Assembly: GCF_010020825.1 (NCBI RefSeq) | Contig: NZ_JAACJE010000001.1 | Location: forward strand, 310,001 to 374,000 | DNA length: 64,000 nucleotides | Direction of reading: 5' to 3' | DNA from: Acidovorax sp. 210-6 | GTDB lineage: Bacteria > Pseudomonadota > Gammaproteobacteria > Burkholderiales > Burkholderiaceae_C | In this document: in pieces, positions 27,121 to 36,041 of the stretch | How the letters are laid out: each line of letters starts with the position of its first letter | Position numbering within the stretch: position 1 is the first letter of the stretch | The notes under the pieces: model-generated | What the model saw: only the letters and a program-made list of their open reading frames with translations | Told to the model about the DNA's origin: nothing | Databases searched by the model: none | Translations under genes and position numbers: made by a program

Positions 27121-28155
27121 ATGTCCATCACCCCCCAGGAAGCGCTGCAGCGCACCATCGAGCACCGTGAAATCTTCCATGACGAGATGCTGCACCTCAT
27201 GCGCCTGATCATGGGCGGCGAGATGTCGCCCGTGATGATGGCGGCCATCATCACCGGCCTGCGCGTGAAGAAGGAGACCATCGGCGAGATCACCGCTGCA
27301 GCTCAGGTGATGCGTGATTTTTCCACCAAGGTGCATGTGCAGGACACCACGCACATGGTGGACATCGTGGGCACGGGCGGCGACGGCGCCAACACCTTCA
27401 ACATCTCTACCTGTGCCATGTTCGTGGCCGCTGCAGCCGGGGCCAAGGTCAGCAAGCACGGTGGGCGCAGCGTCTCCAGCAAGAGTGGCAGCGCCGACGC
27501 CCTGGAAGCGCTGGGCGTGCACATCAACCTGAAACCCGAGCAGATCGCGCAGTGCATTGCCGAGATCGGCATCGGCTTCATGTTCGCGCCCAACCACCAC
27601 CCGGCCATGAAGAACGTGGCGCCCGTGCGCAAGGAGCTGGGCGTGCGCACCATCTTCAACATCCTGGGGCCGCTGACCAACCCGGCGGGCGCGCCCAACA
27701 TCCTCATGGGCGTGTTCCATCCCGACCTGGTGGGCATCCAGGTGCGCGCGCTGCAACGCCTGGGCGCCGAGCATGCCTTGGTCGTCTATGGCCGCGACGG
27801 CATGGACGAAGTGAGCCTGGGCGCCGCCACGCTGGTGGGTGAGCTCAAGAACGGCGAGATCACAGAGTACGAGATCCACCCCGAAGACTTCGGCCTGCAG
27901 ATGGCCAGCAACCGCGCACTCAAGGTCGAAACGCCCGAGCAGTCGCGCGACATGCTGCTGGGCGTGCTGGCGGGCGATGCGGGTCCCGCGCGCGAAATCG
28001 TGTGCCTCAACGCCGGTGTCGCGCTGTACGCCGCCAACGTGGTGCCCACCATGGCCGAGGGCATTGCCCAGGCGCGCGCCGCCATCGACACGGGCGCGGC
28101 AAAAGCCAAGCTCGATCAGCTCGTCACGCGCACGCACGCGCTGGCGGTGGCCTGA
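27121..28155 (+). CDS. trpD: Anthranilate phosphoribosyltransferase
   Basis: A 344-residue enzyme joining anthranilate and PRPP. The motifs [57 protein letters not shown] in part, [15 protein letters not shown] and [11 protein letters not shown] are complete. GAGGAGAC precedes the ATG. It is followed by a repeat-bearing spacer rather than being directly joined to trpC. Confidence 0.97.
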   Translation: MSITPQEALQRTIEHREIFHDEMLHLMRLIMGGEMSPVMMAAIITGLRVKKETIGEITAAAQVMRDFSTKVHVQDTTHMVDIVGTGGDGANTFNISTCAMFVAAAAGAKVSKHGGRSVSSKSGSADALEALGVHINLKPEQIAQCIAEIGIGFMFAPNHHPAMKNVAPVRKELGVRTIFNILGPLTNPAGAPNILMGVFHPDLVGIQVRALQRLGAEHALVVYGRDGMDEVSLGAATLVGELKNGEITEYEIHPEDFGLQMASNRALKVETPEQSRDMLLGVLAGDAGPAREIVCLNAGVALYAANVVPTMAEGIAQARAAIDTGAAKAKLDQLVTRTHALAVA

Positions 28156-28166
28156 GATGGAGAACA

Positions 28167-28282
28167 ACCCCCTGCGCCGCTGCGCGGCTTCCCCCTTCTC
28201 TCACGCTTCGCGTGGTAAGGGGGACGACGCCAGCGCGGCGGGGCGGCCCTTGCGCGGCGTCTGCTGGTCTCGGCCGCGCCGG
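28167..28282. repeat. GC-rich dispersed repeat, family 2, in the trpD-trpC spacer
   Basis: The element reads CCCCCTG, GCCGCTGCGCGGCTTCCCCC, a small hairpin, GGGGGACGACGCC, then GCGGGGCGGCCCTTGCGCGG and GGCCGCGCC. Related elements lie at 42082 and 50969, and inverted inside recG at 37306. Self-complementary segments make it a strong RNA structure. Confidence 0.8.
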
Positions 28283-28325
28283 TCTCATGGGCCACGAATG
28301 GCGCACAACGCCATGGAGCACTGAG

Positions 28326-28466
28326 GTGTGGCAAGACCCTGGCCTGTGGATTGCGCTGGGTGTCTCGGCGCTGTTCATCGTCGTGGGCGTCGCCATGCAC
28401 CGCGTGTTCGTCAAGATTCTGAAACAGCCCCCCGCCGGGGCCGACAAGGCAGATCCCCATGAGTGA
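28326..28466 (+). CDS. Small single-span membrane protein between trpD and trpC
   Basis: A 46-residue reading frame starting GTG ([20 protein letters not shown]), with one membrane segment and a charged tail ([14 protein letters not shown]). GGAG lies seven bases before the GTG. An in-frame ATG at 28287 would add 13 residues but overlaps the repeat edge. The stop overlaps the trpC start by eight bases, arguing for real cotranslation. I do not recognise a family. It could be a small modulator of the RhtB exporter, but nothing in the sequence shows this. Confidence 0.55.
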   Translation: MWQDPGLWIALGVSALFIVVGVAMHRVFVKILKQPPAGADKADPHE

Positions 28467-29259
28467 CATCCTGAACAAAATCGTCGCCGTCAAGCACGAA
28501 GAAGTGGCCGCCGCGCAAAAGCGTCTGTCCCTGGCCACCATCCGCCAGGACGCCGAGAGCCGCGTGCTCACGCGCGACTTCGAGGGCGCGCTGCGCGCGA
28601 AGATCGCCCAGGGCCAGGCGGCCGTGATCGCCGAGATCAAGAAGGCCAGCCCGAGCAAGGGCGTGATCCGCGCCGACTTCATTCCCGCCGACATCGCCCA
28701 GAGCTACGCCGAGGGCGACGGCCAGGTCAGCGCGGCCTGCCTGTCGGTGCTGACCGACAAGCAGTTCTTCCAGGGCAGTGTGGACTACCTCAAACAGGCG
28801 CGCGCGAGCTGCCAGCTCCCCGTGCTGCGCAAGGACTTCCTGGTGGACGCCTACCAGGTGTACGAGGCCCGCGCCATGGGCGCCGACGCCATCCTGCTGA
28901 TCGCCGCCTGTCTGAATGATGCGCAGATGGCCGACTTCGAGGCCATCGCGCGCGGCCTGGACATGGCCGTGCTGGTGGAGGTGCACGACCGCGCCGAGCT
29001 GGAGCGTGCGCTCAAGCTCAAGACCCCGCTGGTCGGCATCAACAACCGCAACCTGCGTAGCTTCGAAGTCACGCTCGACACCACGCTGGGCATGCTCAAG
29101 GATGTGCCCTCCGACCGCCTGCTGGTCACCGAATCGGGCATCCTGACGCCCGCGGACGTGAAGACCATGCGCGACGCCGGCGTGCATGCCTTCCTCGTCG
29201 GCGAGGCCTTCATGCGCGCGCCCGAGCCGGGCCTCGAACTGGCCAAGCTCTTTGCTTGA
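28459..29259 (+). CDS. trpC: Indole-3-glycerol phosphate synthase
   Basis: A 266-residue TIM-barrel enzyme, stand-alone rather than fused to TrpF. The motifs [62 protein letters not shown] and [12 protein letters not shown] are present. It is the last trp gene here; trpF, trpB and trpA are elsewhere. A family 1 repeat fills the spacer after its stop. Confidence 0.97.
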   Translation: MSDILNKIVAVKHEEVAAAQKRLSLATIRQDAESRVLTRDFEGALRAKIAQGQAAVIAEIKKASPSKGVIRADFIPADIAQSYAEGDGQVSAACLSVLTDKQFFQGSVDYLKQARASCQLPVLRKDFLVDAYQVYEARAMGADAILLIAACLNDAQMADFEAIARGLDMAVLVEVHDRAELERALKLKTPLVGINNRNLRSFEVTLDTTLGMLKDVPSDRLLVTESGILTPADVKTMRDAGVHAFLVGEAFMRAPEPGLELAKLFA

Positions 29260-29262
29260 TAT

Positions 29263-29315
29263 TCAAAATTGATAGCTGCTCGCGCTTTATGGATAAGCGC
29301 TGGAGGCCATTTTGA
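29263..29315. repeat. Dispersed palindromic repeat, family 1, between trpC and ung
   Basis: The best-kept copy: outer arms TCAAAAT and ATTTTGA, inner arms GCGCTT and AAGCGC, with GATAGCTGCTC on one side and TGGAGGCC on the other. It fills nearly the whole spacer and carries the GGAGG that serves as the likely ribosome site of ung. Confidence 0.9.
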
Positions 29316-29317
29316 CC

Positions 29318-30040
29318 ATGAATGATCCGCAGAGCGCCCCCACGCAGCTGCTCAGCGCAGACCCGGCCGACTGGCCCGTGGCGCCGGGCTGGCAGCCGCT
29401 GGTGCAAGATTTCTTCGCCAGTACGGCTGGCCATAGGCTGCTGGGCTTTCTGCAGGCGCGACTCGATGCTGGGGCCACCATTTTTCCGCCGCGCCCTTTG
29501 CGTGCGCTGGAGCTGACTCCGCCCGAAGACGTGCGTGTGGTCATCCTGGGGCAAGACCCCTACCATGGTCGGGGCCAGGCCGAGGGGCTGGCGTTTTCGG
29601 TGGCGCCCGGCGTGGCGCTGCCGCCTTCGCTGCGCAACATCTTCAAGGAACTGCAGCGCGACCTGGGCACACCAGCGCCCGCCTGGCCGCAGCCCGGCGG
29701 CAGTTTGGTGCAATGGGCGCGCAACGGCGTGCTGTTGCTCAACACCACGCTCACGGTGGAAGAGGGCCGCCCCGCCAGCCACGCGGGACAGGGCTGGGAG
29801 CTGCTGACCGACGCCGTCATCCGCCACGTGGCCCAGGGGCCGCGGCCGGTGGTCTTCATGTTGTGGGGCTCGCACGCGCAAGGCAAGCGCGCCGTCATTC
29901 CACAGGACCGAGGTCACCTGGTGCTGTGCGCCAACCACCCCTCACCGCTGTCGGCGCTGCGCCCACCCGTGCCTTTCATCGGTTGTGGGCACTTTGGTAA
30001 GGCGCGGACGTTTCGGTTGCAACAAGAGGGCGGCCGGTAG
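29318..30040 (+). CDS. ung: Uracil-DNA glycosylase (family 1)
   Basis: A 240-residue base-excision repair enzyme that removes uracil from DNA. It carries the water-activating motif GQDPYHGRGQAEGLAFSV, LLLNTTLTVE and the DNA-intercalating motif NHPSPLSALRPP. The ATG at 29318 follows the palindromic repeat; its only evident ribosome site is GGAGG inside that repeat, 11 bases upstream. Confidence 0.96.
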   Translation: MNDPQSAPTQLLSADPADWPVAPGWQPLVQDFFASTAGHRLLGFLQARLDAGATIFPPRPLRALELTPPEDVRVVILGQDPYHGRGQAEGLAFSVAPGVALPPSLRNIFKELQRDLGTPAPAWPQPGGSLVQWARNGVLLLNTTLTVEEGRPASHAGQGWELLTDAVIRHVAQGPRPVVFMLWGSHAQGKRAVIPQDRGHLVLCANHPSPLSALRPPVPFIGCGHFGKARTFRLQQEGGR

Positions 30041-30093
30041 TATCGTTTCTCCGCGCCGGGACGGTTCTCGGCGCAGATTCTTCAGGTGACGAC

Positions 30094-31101
30094 ATGGACC
30101 CGCTGCTTTCGCGCCTTTCCGATTCGCTGGCCAGCGCCCGGTCGCTCGAAGATCTGACGCGGCCCTTGCTGGAAATGCTGGAAGAAGTCACCCGCATGGA
30201 GTCCACCTACCTCACGCGGATCGACTTCCAGCAGTCCTTGCAACATGTGCTTTATGCGCGCAACTCCAGGCAATTGGAGATACCGGAAGGCCTGGCCGTG
30301 CCCTGGGGAGACACCCTGTGCCGCCGAGCGCTGCAGGAAGGACGCTTCTTCACACAGGATGTACCAGCGTGCTGGGGCGATTCGGAAGCGGCGGCCAGCC
30401 TGGGCATCCAGACCTATGTGAGCGTTCCTGTCAACCTGTCGGATGGCGTGGTGTTCGGAACGCTGTGTGCTGCCAGTTCTAAAGCGGCGCATCTGCCGCA
30501 GCACGCTGAGAAGGTGTTGCGCCTGTTTGCCAAGCTCATTGCCCAGCAGGTGGAGCGCGAGCAGTTGCTCCAGGCCCTGCAGCAGCGCAATGCGCAGCTT
30601 ACCGAGATGGCCTTGGTCGATTCCTTGACCGGCGTGCCCAACCGCCGCGCCCTGTACCAGGAGCTGGAGCGCCTGCTGGCCTGGGCGCGGCGCTCGGGGC
30701 GCAGCGTGATGGTGGCGTATGTGGATCTGGATGGGTTCAAGCAGATCAACGACCAGCACGGCCATGAAGCGGGCGATGCGCTGCTGTGCGCAGTGGCCCG
30801 CCAGCTGCAGGCCGTGCGCCGCGAGAGCGACTATCTGGCCCGCATGGGGGGCGACGAATTCGTGTTCATCGGGCTGGGCCCGGCCAGCGGTCAGGACGGC
30901 ACCGAGGCCATTGCAGGCCTGCACCAGAGGCTGGAACGCGCGACAGCCTGCCATGTGGTGCTGCCATCGGCCGCCAAGCTGGACTACCCCGGCGCCAGCA
31001 TCGGCGTGGTGTGCCTGGATCCCACCAGTTGCACTGTAGATACGGCGCTGCGGCGCGCCGATGCGGCGATGTACGCGGTCAAGAAGCTGCGGCGCAAATG
31101 A
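30094..31101 (+). CDS. Cytoplasmic GAF-GGDEF diguanylate cyclase
   Basis: A 335-residue soluble protein: a GAF sensor about residues 25-165 (GDTLCRRALQEG, then LGIQTYVSVPVNLSDGVVFG), a short coiled coil, then a GGDEF domain from LVDSLTGVPNRRAL. The active site is RMGGDEF (GGDEF about 252-256), with an intact I-site RESD upstream. No membrane segment is present, so the signal is intracellular. It meets the lipoprotein gene tail to tail. Confidence 0.9.
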   Translation: MDPLLSRLSDSLASARSLEDLTRPLLEMLEEVTRMESTYLTRIDFQQSLQHVLYARNSRQLEIPEGLAVPWGDTLCRRALQEGRFFTQDVPACWGDSEAAASLGIQTYVSVPVNLSDGVVFGTLCAASSKAAHLPQHAEKVLRLFAKLIAQQVEREQLLQALQQRNAQLTEMALVDSLTGVPNRRALYQELERLLAWARRSGRSVMVAYVDLDGFKQINDQHGHEAGDALLCAVARQLQAVRRESDYLARMGGDEFVFIGLGPASGQDGTEAIAGLHQRLERATACHVVLPSAAKLDYPGASIGVVCLDPTSCTVDTALRRADAAMYAVKKLRRK

Positions 31102-31122
31102 CCCCGCTGAACGGCGGAAATG

Positions 31123-31755
31123 TCAACCGGGCTGTTGCCCAGAAAGTTCCCCCGCTGCGCCGCACACGGGAAACCGCTGCTTCAGCTCGGCGGCCGACAT
31201 GGTCTCGGCCAAATCGATGTTGCGCACGATGGGGATGTACTCGCCCGGCTCCGCAAAGCGCATCAGCGTGGTGATGGCCTGCCGGGTGCTGCCACTCTTT
31301 TGGCACCCCGTCAGCTCGACCCCCAGGGTCAGTTCGCGCTTGCCGTCGTCCGTGCCCTTCCAGGCCATGGCGCGTGTACGCAACGCCTGGAGTCGGGGCA
31401 GGGCGGCGGGGTCGATGCGCCACAGGTGCACGGCGGACTGGGGGCTTTCGTGCTCGATGAGAGGGCGCATGTCCGCACTGCTGTGCAAGGCCTGCAGCGG
31501 GAGCTTTTCTTCCAGCCGCTCGGTGGTGTGGGCGCCGTTGGCAAGCCGCAGTTGACGCGATACCGCGACGGTCAGGACGGCACCATTGGGTGCCAGTTGC
31601 AGGCTGGGGCTGTGCACCACGGCGGCGCGCAGGGCGGCGGGCTCCAGCGTTTCCAGCGAGAGCTTGCGCAGCTTCCATAGCGACGAAACGGGCACGCTGC
31701 CGCAGCCTGCCAACAAGACGGTGCAGGCCAGGGCCATGGCGCAAAGCCGATGCAT
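31123..31755 (-). CDS. Lipoprotein of unknown function
   Basis: A 210-residue protein whose N-terminus MHRLCAMALACTVLLAGC has a clear lipobox with the lipidated cysteine at residue 18. The mature part (SVPVSSLWKLRKLSLETLEP onward) is alpha/beta, with a single Cys in VELTGCQKSG. I do not recognise the family. The start at 31755 places the signal peptide at the N-terminus; longer reading upstream gives a proline-rich extension unsuited to export. It is divergent from the DUF2975 gene. Confidence 0.75.
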   Translation of the reverse strand: MHRLCAMALACTVLLAGCGSVPVSSLWKLRKLSLETLEPAALRAAVVHSPSLQLAPNGAVLTVAVSRQLRLANGAHTTERLEEKLPLQALHSSADMRPLIEHESPQSAVHLWRIDPAALPRLQALRTRAMAWKGTDDGKRELTLGVELTGCQKSGSTRQAITTLMRFAEPGEYIPIVRNIDLAETMSAAELKQRFPVCGAAGELSGQQPG

Positions 31756-31833
31756 GCAGCGCTGAGGAGAACGGGCAGGGCATGTGGGTGGTTCGCTGTG
31801 GGCCGGTGGGTGAGGTACGTGTGGCATGGTAAA

Positions 31834-31875
31834 AATTTCTGCTTTGCGATATATTATTATTGTTTTACAGAAATT
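31834..31875. promoter_or_regulatory. Inverted repeat around an AT-rich promoter-like region before the DUF2975 gene
   Basis: AATTTCTG (31834-31841) and CAGAAATT (31868-31875) are perfect 8-base arms flanking an AT-rich centre with TATATTATTATT. It could be the operator of the HTH protein encoded two genes downstream, or an mRNA hairpin. The AT content stands out locally. Confidence 0.45.
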
Positions 31876-31893
31876 ATCTATGTACTTGTTGCC

Positions 31894-32493
31894 ATGACCT
31901 CTTCAAGCTCCATCGCGGTTTCCCCGGTGCACACACGGGGTTTTCAACGCCTGGTCTGGGCTTTGCTGGTGACCAGTTGGGGCATTGCCCTGCTGTCCCT
32001 GGGATTGTCCTTGTCACGCTGGGCGGCCATCGGCCATGCCGGGGGCTGGGTGGACTGGTTGCCCATGCCGGTGCTGCCGGTGCCCGCTGTGCTGGCTGGA
32101 TTGGAGCCGCCCCTTGCCATGGCGACGCACTGGCGCTGGCTGGGCGCCGCGCTGGAGTGCATTCCTGGCCTGGCACTGTTCTATACCGTGGGCTGTGTGC
32201 ACCGTATCTGCCGTGCCTTTTTGGCGGGGGCCGTGTTCGGTCCGGAGGTGGTGCGCGGGTTCCGGGGGCTGGGCTGGGGCTTTCTGGCCCTGCTGGCAAG
32301 CTCGCTGGTGTACCAGGCGTCGGTCACGGCCTTGCTTTCCTGGCTGGCTTCGGGCCAGAGCGGCGGCCTGGTGGTGCTGGGCCTGGGGTCGTTTGAAATC
32401 AGTGTGCTGGTGGTGGGGCTGATGATGCTGTTGCTGGCCCGCGTGCTGGCTGAGGGCGGCCGCCTTCAGGCCGAGGCCGATGCCTTTGTGTGA
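31894..32493 (+). CDS. DUF2975 inner-membrane protein
   Basis: A 199-residue protein with four hydrophobic segments (LVWALLVTSWGIALLSLGLS; ALECIPGLALFYTVGCV; GWGFLALLASSLVYQASV; ISVLVVGLMMLLLARVL), ending in ARVLAEGGRLQAEADAFV. DUF2975 proteins usually pair with a small HTH protein like the next gene. The ATG at 31894 has no good ribosome site, so translation may be weak or start-controlled. Confidence 0.8.
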   Translation: MTSSSSIAVSPVHTRGFQRLVWALLVTSWGIALLSLGLSLSRWAAIGHAGGWVDWLPMPVLPVPAVLAGLEPPLAMATHWRWLGAALECIPGLALFYTVGCVHRICRAFLAGAVFGPEVVRGFRGLGWGFLALLASSLVYQASVTALLSWLASGQSGGLVVLGLGSFEISVLVVGLMMLLLARVLAEGGRLQAEADAFV

Positions 32494-32504
32494 CGGAGCA
32501 GCGC

Positions 32505-32732
32505 ATGGGCATTGTTGTCAAGCTGGACCAGATGCTGGTGTTGCGCAAGGTGAAGTCGCGTGACCTGGCGGCGCATGTGGGCATCACCGAGGCCAACCTG
32601 TCCTTGCTCAAAAGCGGCAAAGTCAAGGGGGTGCGCTTTGAAACCCTGGCCGCCATTTGCGAATACCTGCAGTGCCAGCCGGGCGACCTGCTGGAGTGGG
32701 TGCCCGGTGGCGAGGACGGTGCGGCACTGTGA
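32505..32732 (+). CDS. Small Cro/CI-type helix-turn-helix regulator
   Basis: A 75-residue protein that is almost entirely one HTH domain (VKSRDLAAHVGITEANLSLL, then KVKGVRFETLAAICEYLQC, ending PGDLLEW). This is the YozG-like form that accompanies DUF2975 genes. GGAG lies six bases upstream of the ATG at 32505; a GTG at 32490 is possible. It probably binds its own promoter, for example the inverted repeat at 31834. Confidence 0.88.
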   Translation: MGIVVKLDQMLVLRKVKSRDLAAHVGITEANLSLLKSGKVKGVRFETLAAICEYLQCQPGDLLEWVPGGEDGAAL

Positions 32733-33415
32733 GGCCGGAGGCCAGCACCCGCCGGTGGGGCGCTGCTGTGGGCTTGTCCTTGCTGCTGCATGCGTTGGCG
32801 CTGTCGTGGTGGTGGGGGGCGGCGCGCAGGCCCTTGCATGCGATGCCCGGTGCGGCCTTCCAAGCACCGGCAGGCCGGGCGCCTGCCATGGTGTGGATTG
32901 CCACGTCGCCGCCGTTGGCGTCCGCGGCGGCATCAGCCACGCCGCTTGCGCAGCTTGCAGGCCCGCAGCCTGCAACCAGCGTGCGCACCGTGCCAGTACA
33001 CAAAAAGCAGGCCGTTGCCGTGCCCGCCTTGGCCGCCACGGACACGGCGCCGCCTGCCGCCGCACCGCAAGCCGCGGCCCCACTGGCCGCGCCCGCGCCG
33101 CAGGCCACGGCTTCCGAGCCTGCCAGGCCCTTGCGTTGGGGGGCGGAAGACCTGCGCCGCGCAGCAGGCGGCACCAGTGCGCAGGAGCGCCAGCAGGCGC
33201 GCATTGTTCCGCACCAACGCTGGACAGCCGACGCCGCAAGCAACGGCGCAGCGGGCGGGGACATGCGCCTGACCGAGCAGTACGGCGCCGGGGGCGTGCG
33301 GGTCACGCGGGTGCAACGCGGTGCGGCGGTGTATTGCGTGGAGGTGCCTTCCGCCAACCAGCCGCCTGCCATGGGTGCGGCGCCGCGCATCGTGTTGCCG
33401 CGCAACTGCTCCTGA
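32729..33415 (+). CDS. Membrane-anchored Ala/Pro-rich protein with TonB-like layout
   Basis: A 228-residue protein: one N-terminal membrane anchor (GAAVGLSLLLHALALSWWWG), a long Ala/Pro linker to about residue 130, then a small C-terminal region (MRLTEQYGAGGVRVTRVQRG, ending with a single Cys). The layout resembles TonB-type or other cell-wall-spanning proteins, but no TonB C-terminal domain is recognisable. The start is a GTG overlapping the stop of the HTH gene (GTGA). Confidence 0.6.
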   Translation: MRPEASTRRWGAAVGLSLLLHALALSWWWGAARRPLHAMPGAAFQAPAGRAPAMVWIATSPPLASAAASATPLAQLAGPQPATSVRTVPVHKKQAVAVPALAATDTAPPAAAPQAAAPLAAPAPQATASEPARPLRWGAEDLRRAAGGTSAQERQQARIVPHQRWTADAASNGAAGGDMRLTEQYGAGGVRVTRVQRGAAVYCVEVPSANQPPAMGAAPRIVLPRNCS

Positions 33416-33462
33416 GCAGCACAGGCACGGCCTGCACCGTCCAAGGGCTCTTGATGCTATAG

Positions 33463-33490
33463 ATTTGATAGCTATTTGCGCTTGTTTTAT
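33463..33490. repeat. Half copy of family 1 palindromic repeat at the queA 3' end
   Basis: ATTTGATAGC followed by TTGCGCTT and a T-rich stretch match one half of the family 1 element; the other half is missing. It runs to the queA stop codon. Confidence 0.5.
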
Positions 33491-34599
33491 GAGCCACAGC
33501 GGCGCAAAAGCATTGCATCCCCATAGCTGAAGAAGCGATACTCCTGCGCAATGGCGTGGCGGTACAGGGCCATCACCTGTTCATAGCCTGCAAAGGCACT
33601 TACCAGCATCATCAGCGTGCTTTTGGGCAGGTGGAAGTTGGTCACCAGCAGGTCCACCACCCGGAATCCGAAGCCGGGGGTGATGAAGATGTCCGTCTCG
33701 CCCGTGGTCTGGCCGCTGCGCGCCCAGGATTCGAGCGTGCGCACGGTGGTGGTGCCCACGGCCACCACGCGGCCGCCGCGCTGGCGGCAGCGTTCCAGCG
33801 CGGCCAGGGTGGCCAGCGGGACGTCGTACCACTCGTGGTGCATGCGGTGTTCGGCCAGGTTCTCAGTCTTGACGGGCTGGAAGGTGCCTGCGCCCACGTG
33901 CAGGGTGACGCTGGCCGTTTCGATGCCGCGCGCGGCCAGTGCGGCCAGCACGGTGTCGTCGAAATGCAGCGCCGCTGTGGGCGCGGCCACGGCGCCGGGC
34001 GCGCGGGCAAAAACGGTCTGGTAGCGCTGGCTGTCCTGGTCGGCGTTGGGGTCGGCGCCGGTGTGCTGCTGGCGTTCGATGTAGGGCGGCAGCGGCAGGT
34101 GGCCGTGGCGCTCCATCAGTTCCCAGGGGCTTTCGCCCGCCGGGCCGTGCAGCGCAAAGCGAAACAGCGGGCCGTTGTCGTCGGGCCAGCGCGAGAGCAG
34201 CGTCGCGTCAAACCCGCCCCTCTTGCGCCCGCCGGCCATGTGGATGGTGCTGCCGCTCTGCGGCTTCTTGCTCACCTTCATGTGGGCCACGACCTCGTTG
34301 CCCTGGCCGCTGGGGAGCACGCGTTCGATCAGCAGTTCCAACTTGCCGCCGCTGGCCTTCTCGCCAAAGATGCGCGCCTTGACGACGCGGGTGTCATTGA
34401 AGACCAGCAGGTCGCCCGGCTGCAGCAGGCCGGGCAGGTCCTTGAAGATGCGGTCCACCGGGGGCAGGCTGCGCCCATCCAGCAGGCGCGAGGCGCTGCG
34501 CTCGGTGGCCGGGTGCTGGGCAATGCGTTCGGGGGGGAGTGCGAAATCGAAGTCGCTGAGGGTGAAGGCGCGCGGGGCGCTGAAGGGCAGTTCGGTCAT
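33487..34599 (-). CDS. queA: S-adenosylmethionine:tRNA ribosyltransferase-isomerase
   Basis: A 370-residue enzyme making epoxyqueuosine in tRNA from 7-aminomethyl-7-deazaguanine. It shows [20 protein letters not shown] in part, [61 protein letters not shown] and [20 protein letters not shown] in part. It is complete at both ends. The tgt partner is not in the window. Confidence 0.96.
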   Translation of the reverse strand: MTELPFSAPRAFTLSDFDFALPPERIAQHPATERSASRLLDGRSLPPVDRIFKDLPGLLQPGDLLVFNDTRVVKARIFGEKASGGKLELLIERVLPSGQGNEVVAHMKVSKKPQSGSTIHMAGGRKRGGFDATLLSRWPDDNGPLFRFALHGPAGESPWELMERHGHLPLPPYIERQQHTGADPNADQDSQRYQTVFARAPGAVAAPTAALHFDDTVLAALAARGIETASVTLHVGAGTFQPVKTENLAEHRMHHEWYDVPLATLAALERCRQRGGRVVAVGTTTVRTLESWARSGQTTGETDIFITPGFGFRVVDLLVTNFHLPKSTLMMLVSAFAGYEQVMALYRHAIAQEYRFFSYGDAMLLRRCGS

Positions 34600-34662
34600 C
34601 GGGCTTGAGGGCCGGACAGGCCCGTTCCAAGATTGAAAGGGTGCGCAGTGTAACTGCCGGAG

Positions 34663-35943
34663 CTACCAGGGCTGGCCCTGGATGCCGCTCCACAAAGTGT
34701 GGAGGTCGGGGAAGCGCCACTTGTCGGGGTCTTCCCGCGCCACGATCTTGTCGGTGGTGCCCGCGACAGACAGGTCGATGACTTCGGGCGGAATGCGCAG
34801 GTCGGACTTGGTGGAGAAAAACACCTTGACCTTGGGGGTGACGAGCGACGCCACGTTCTGCTCCATCACCACGGCGATGCGGCCCGATTCGAGCCGTACG
34901 AGTGAGCCGACGGGGTAGATACCAATGCTCTTGACGAAGGCCTGGAACAGGCGCGGGTCCAGGTGGCCCTTGGTCCATTCGGCCATGCGGCGGATGGATT
35001 CGGCTGGATCCCATCCGCGTTTGTAGGGCCGGTCGGACGTGACGGCGTCGTACACGTCGCAGATGGCGGCCATGCGGGCAATGGTGCTGAGCTTGTCGTG
35101 GCCCAGGCGGTCGGGGTAACCTGTGCCGTCCATTTTTTCGTGGTGGTGCAGGCAGGCGTCGAGCACAGCGGTCTCGACGCCGGAACCCTCCTTGAGCATC
35201 TTCCAGCCCTCCAAGGGGTGGCTCTTGACCAAGTCGAACTCTTCGTCGGTGAGCTTGCCCGGCTTGTTGAGCACGGCCAGCGGAATGGCGGCCTTGCCCA
35301 GGTCGTGCACCAGTCCGGCCAAGCCAGCGGTGCGGGTCTGGGCGTCGTTCAGACCGATCTGGCGGGCCAGCGCCACCATCAACGCGCACACGGCCACCGA
35401 GTGCATGTAGGTGTACTCATCGGCGGTCTTCAGGCGCGCCAGGCTGATGAGGGCACCGGGGTTGCGCGTGACCGAGTCCGAAATCTCCTGCACCAGGCTG
35501 GAGGCCGACTCGGCGTCCACCGCCTTGCCCATGCGGGCCTCCTGGAACATGGACACCACGGCCTCCTTGGCCTGGCCGCAGATCTGGGCGGCGCGGTGCA
35601 GTTCGGCCTGTGTGGAGGTGGGGCGCAGGTCGCGCATGGGTGGTAGGGGCTTCTCGGGCTCCACCACCTTCAGGGGCGGCATGGCCACCAGTTCGCCAAA
35701 GTCCGTCGCTCTGCGGATCTCGTCCTCTTCCTGGCTCACCGAGGGCCGACCTTGGGCGACGTCCTTGCCGCGCGAGATGTCGATCCAGACTTCCTCCACC
35801 GCTGTGGCGCGAATGCGCTCCAGGTCCTTGGGATCGGTCAGCACGAACTTGGTGCGCCAGAAAGGGTGATCCATCCAGGAGCCGCAGAACTCCTGCAGGT
35901 ACATGCCCAGGGTCAGGTCTTCGACTCGGATGCGCTTGAGCAT
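34663..35943 (-). CDS. HD-GYP c-di-GMP phosphodiesterase with N-terminal DUF3391
   Basis: A 426-residue cytoplasmic protein. The N-terminal region (LKRIRVEDLTLGMYLQEFCG) is a DUF3391 domain. The HD-GYP domain has LVHDLGKAAIP (HD about 212), HPLEGWKML, HHHEKMDGTGYPD (GYP about 274) and DVYDAVTSDRPYKRGW. All metal ligands and the GYP motif are intact, so hydrolysis of c-di-GMP is expected. It is divergent from recG with a 98-base spacer. Confidence 0.93.
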   Translation of the reverse strand: MLKRIRVEDLTLGMYLQEFCGSWMDHPFWRTKFVLTDPKDLERIRATAVEEVWIDISRGKDVAQGRPSVSQEEDEIRRATDFGELVAMPPLKVVEPEKPLPPMRDLRPTSTQAELHRAAQICGQAKEAVVSMFQEARMGKAVDAESASSLVQEISDSVTRNPGALISLARLKTADEYTYMHSVAVCALMVALARQIGLNDAQTRTAGLAGLVHDLGKAAIPLAVLNKPGKLTDEEFDLVKSHPLEGWKMLKEGSGVETAVLDACLHHHEKMDGTGYPDRLGHDKLSTIARMAAICDVYDAVTSDRPYKRGWDPAESIRRMAEWTKGHLDPRLFQAFVKSIGIYPVGSLVRLESGRIAVVMEQNVASLVTPKVKVFFSTKSDLRIPPEVIDLSVAGTTDKIVAREDPDKWRFPDLHTLWSGIQGQPW

Positions 35944-36041
35944 GGTTCGGACAAAGGGGCGAAGAGGAAACAGAAAGACACAGGTCTGCGTCCATGGTAG
36001 CCTTTTTCCCCCCCACTGTGTTGATGCACTGCCGTAATCCG

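Noticed and set aside
30041-30093. Hairpin GCGCCG/CGGCGC between ung and the GAF-GGDEF gene as a terminator
   Set aside because: The stem is only 6 bp and there is no T run; it could equally be chance in GC-rich DNA.
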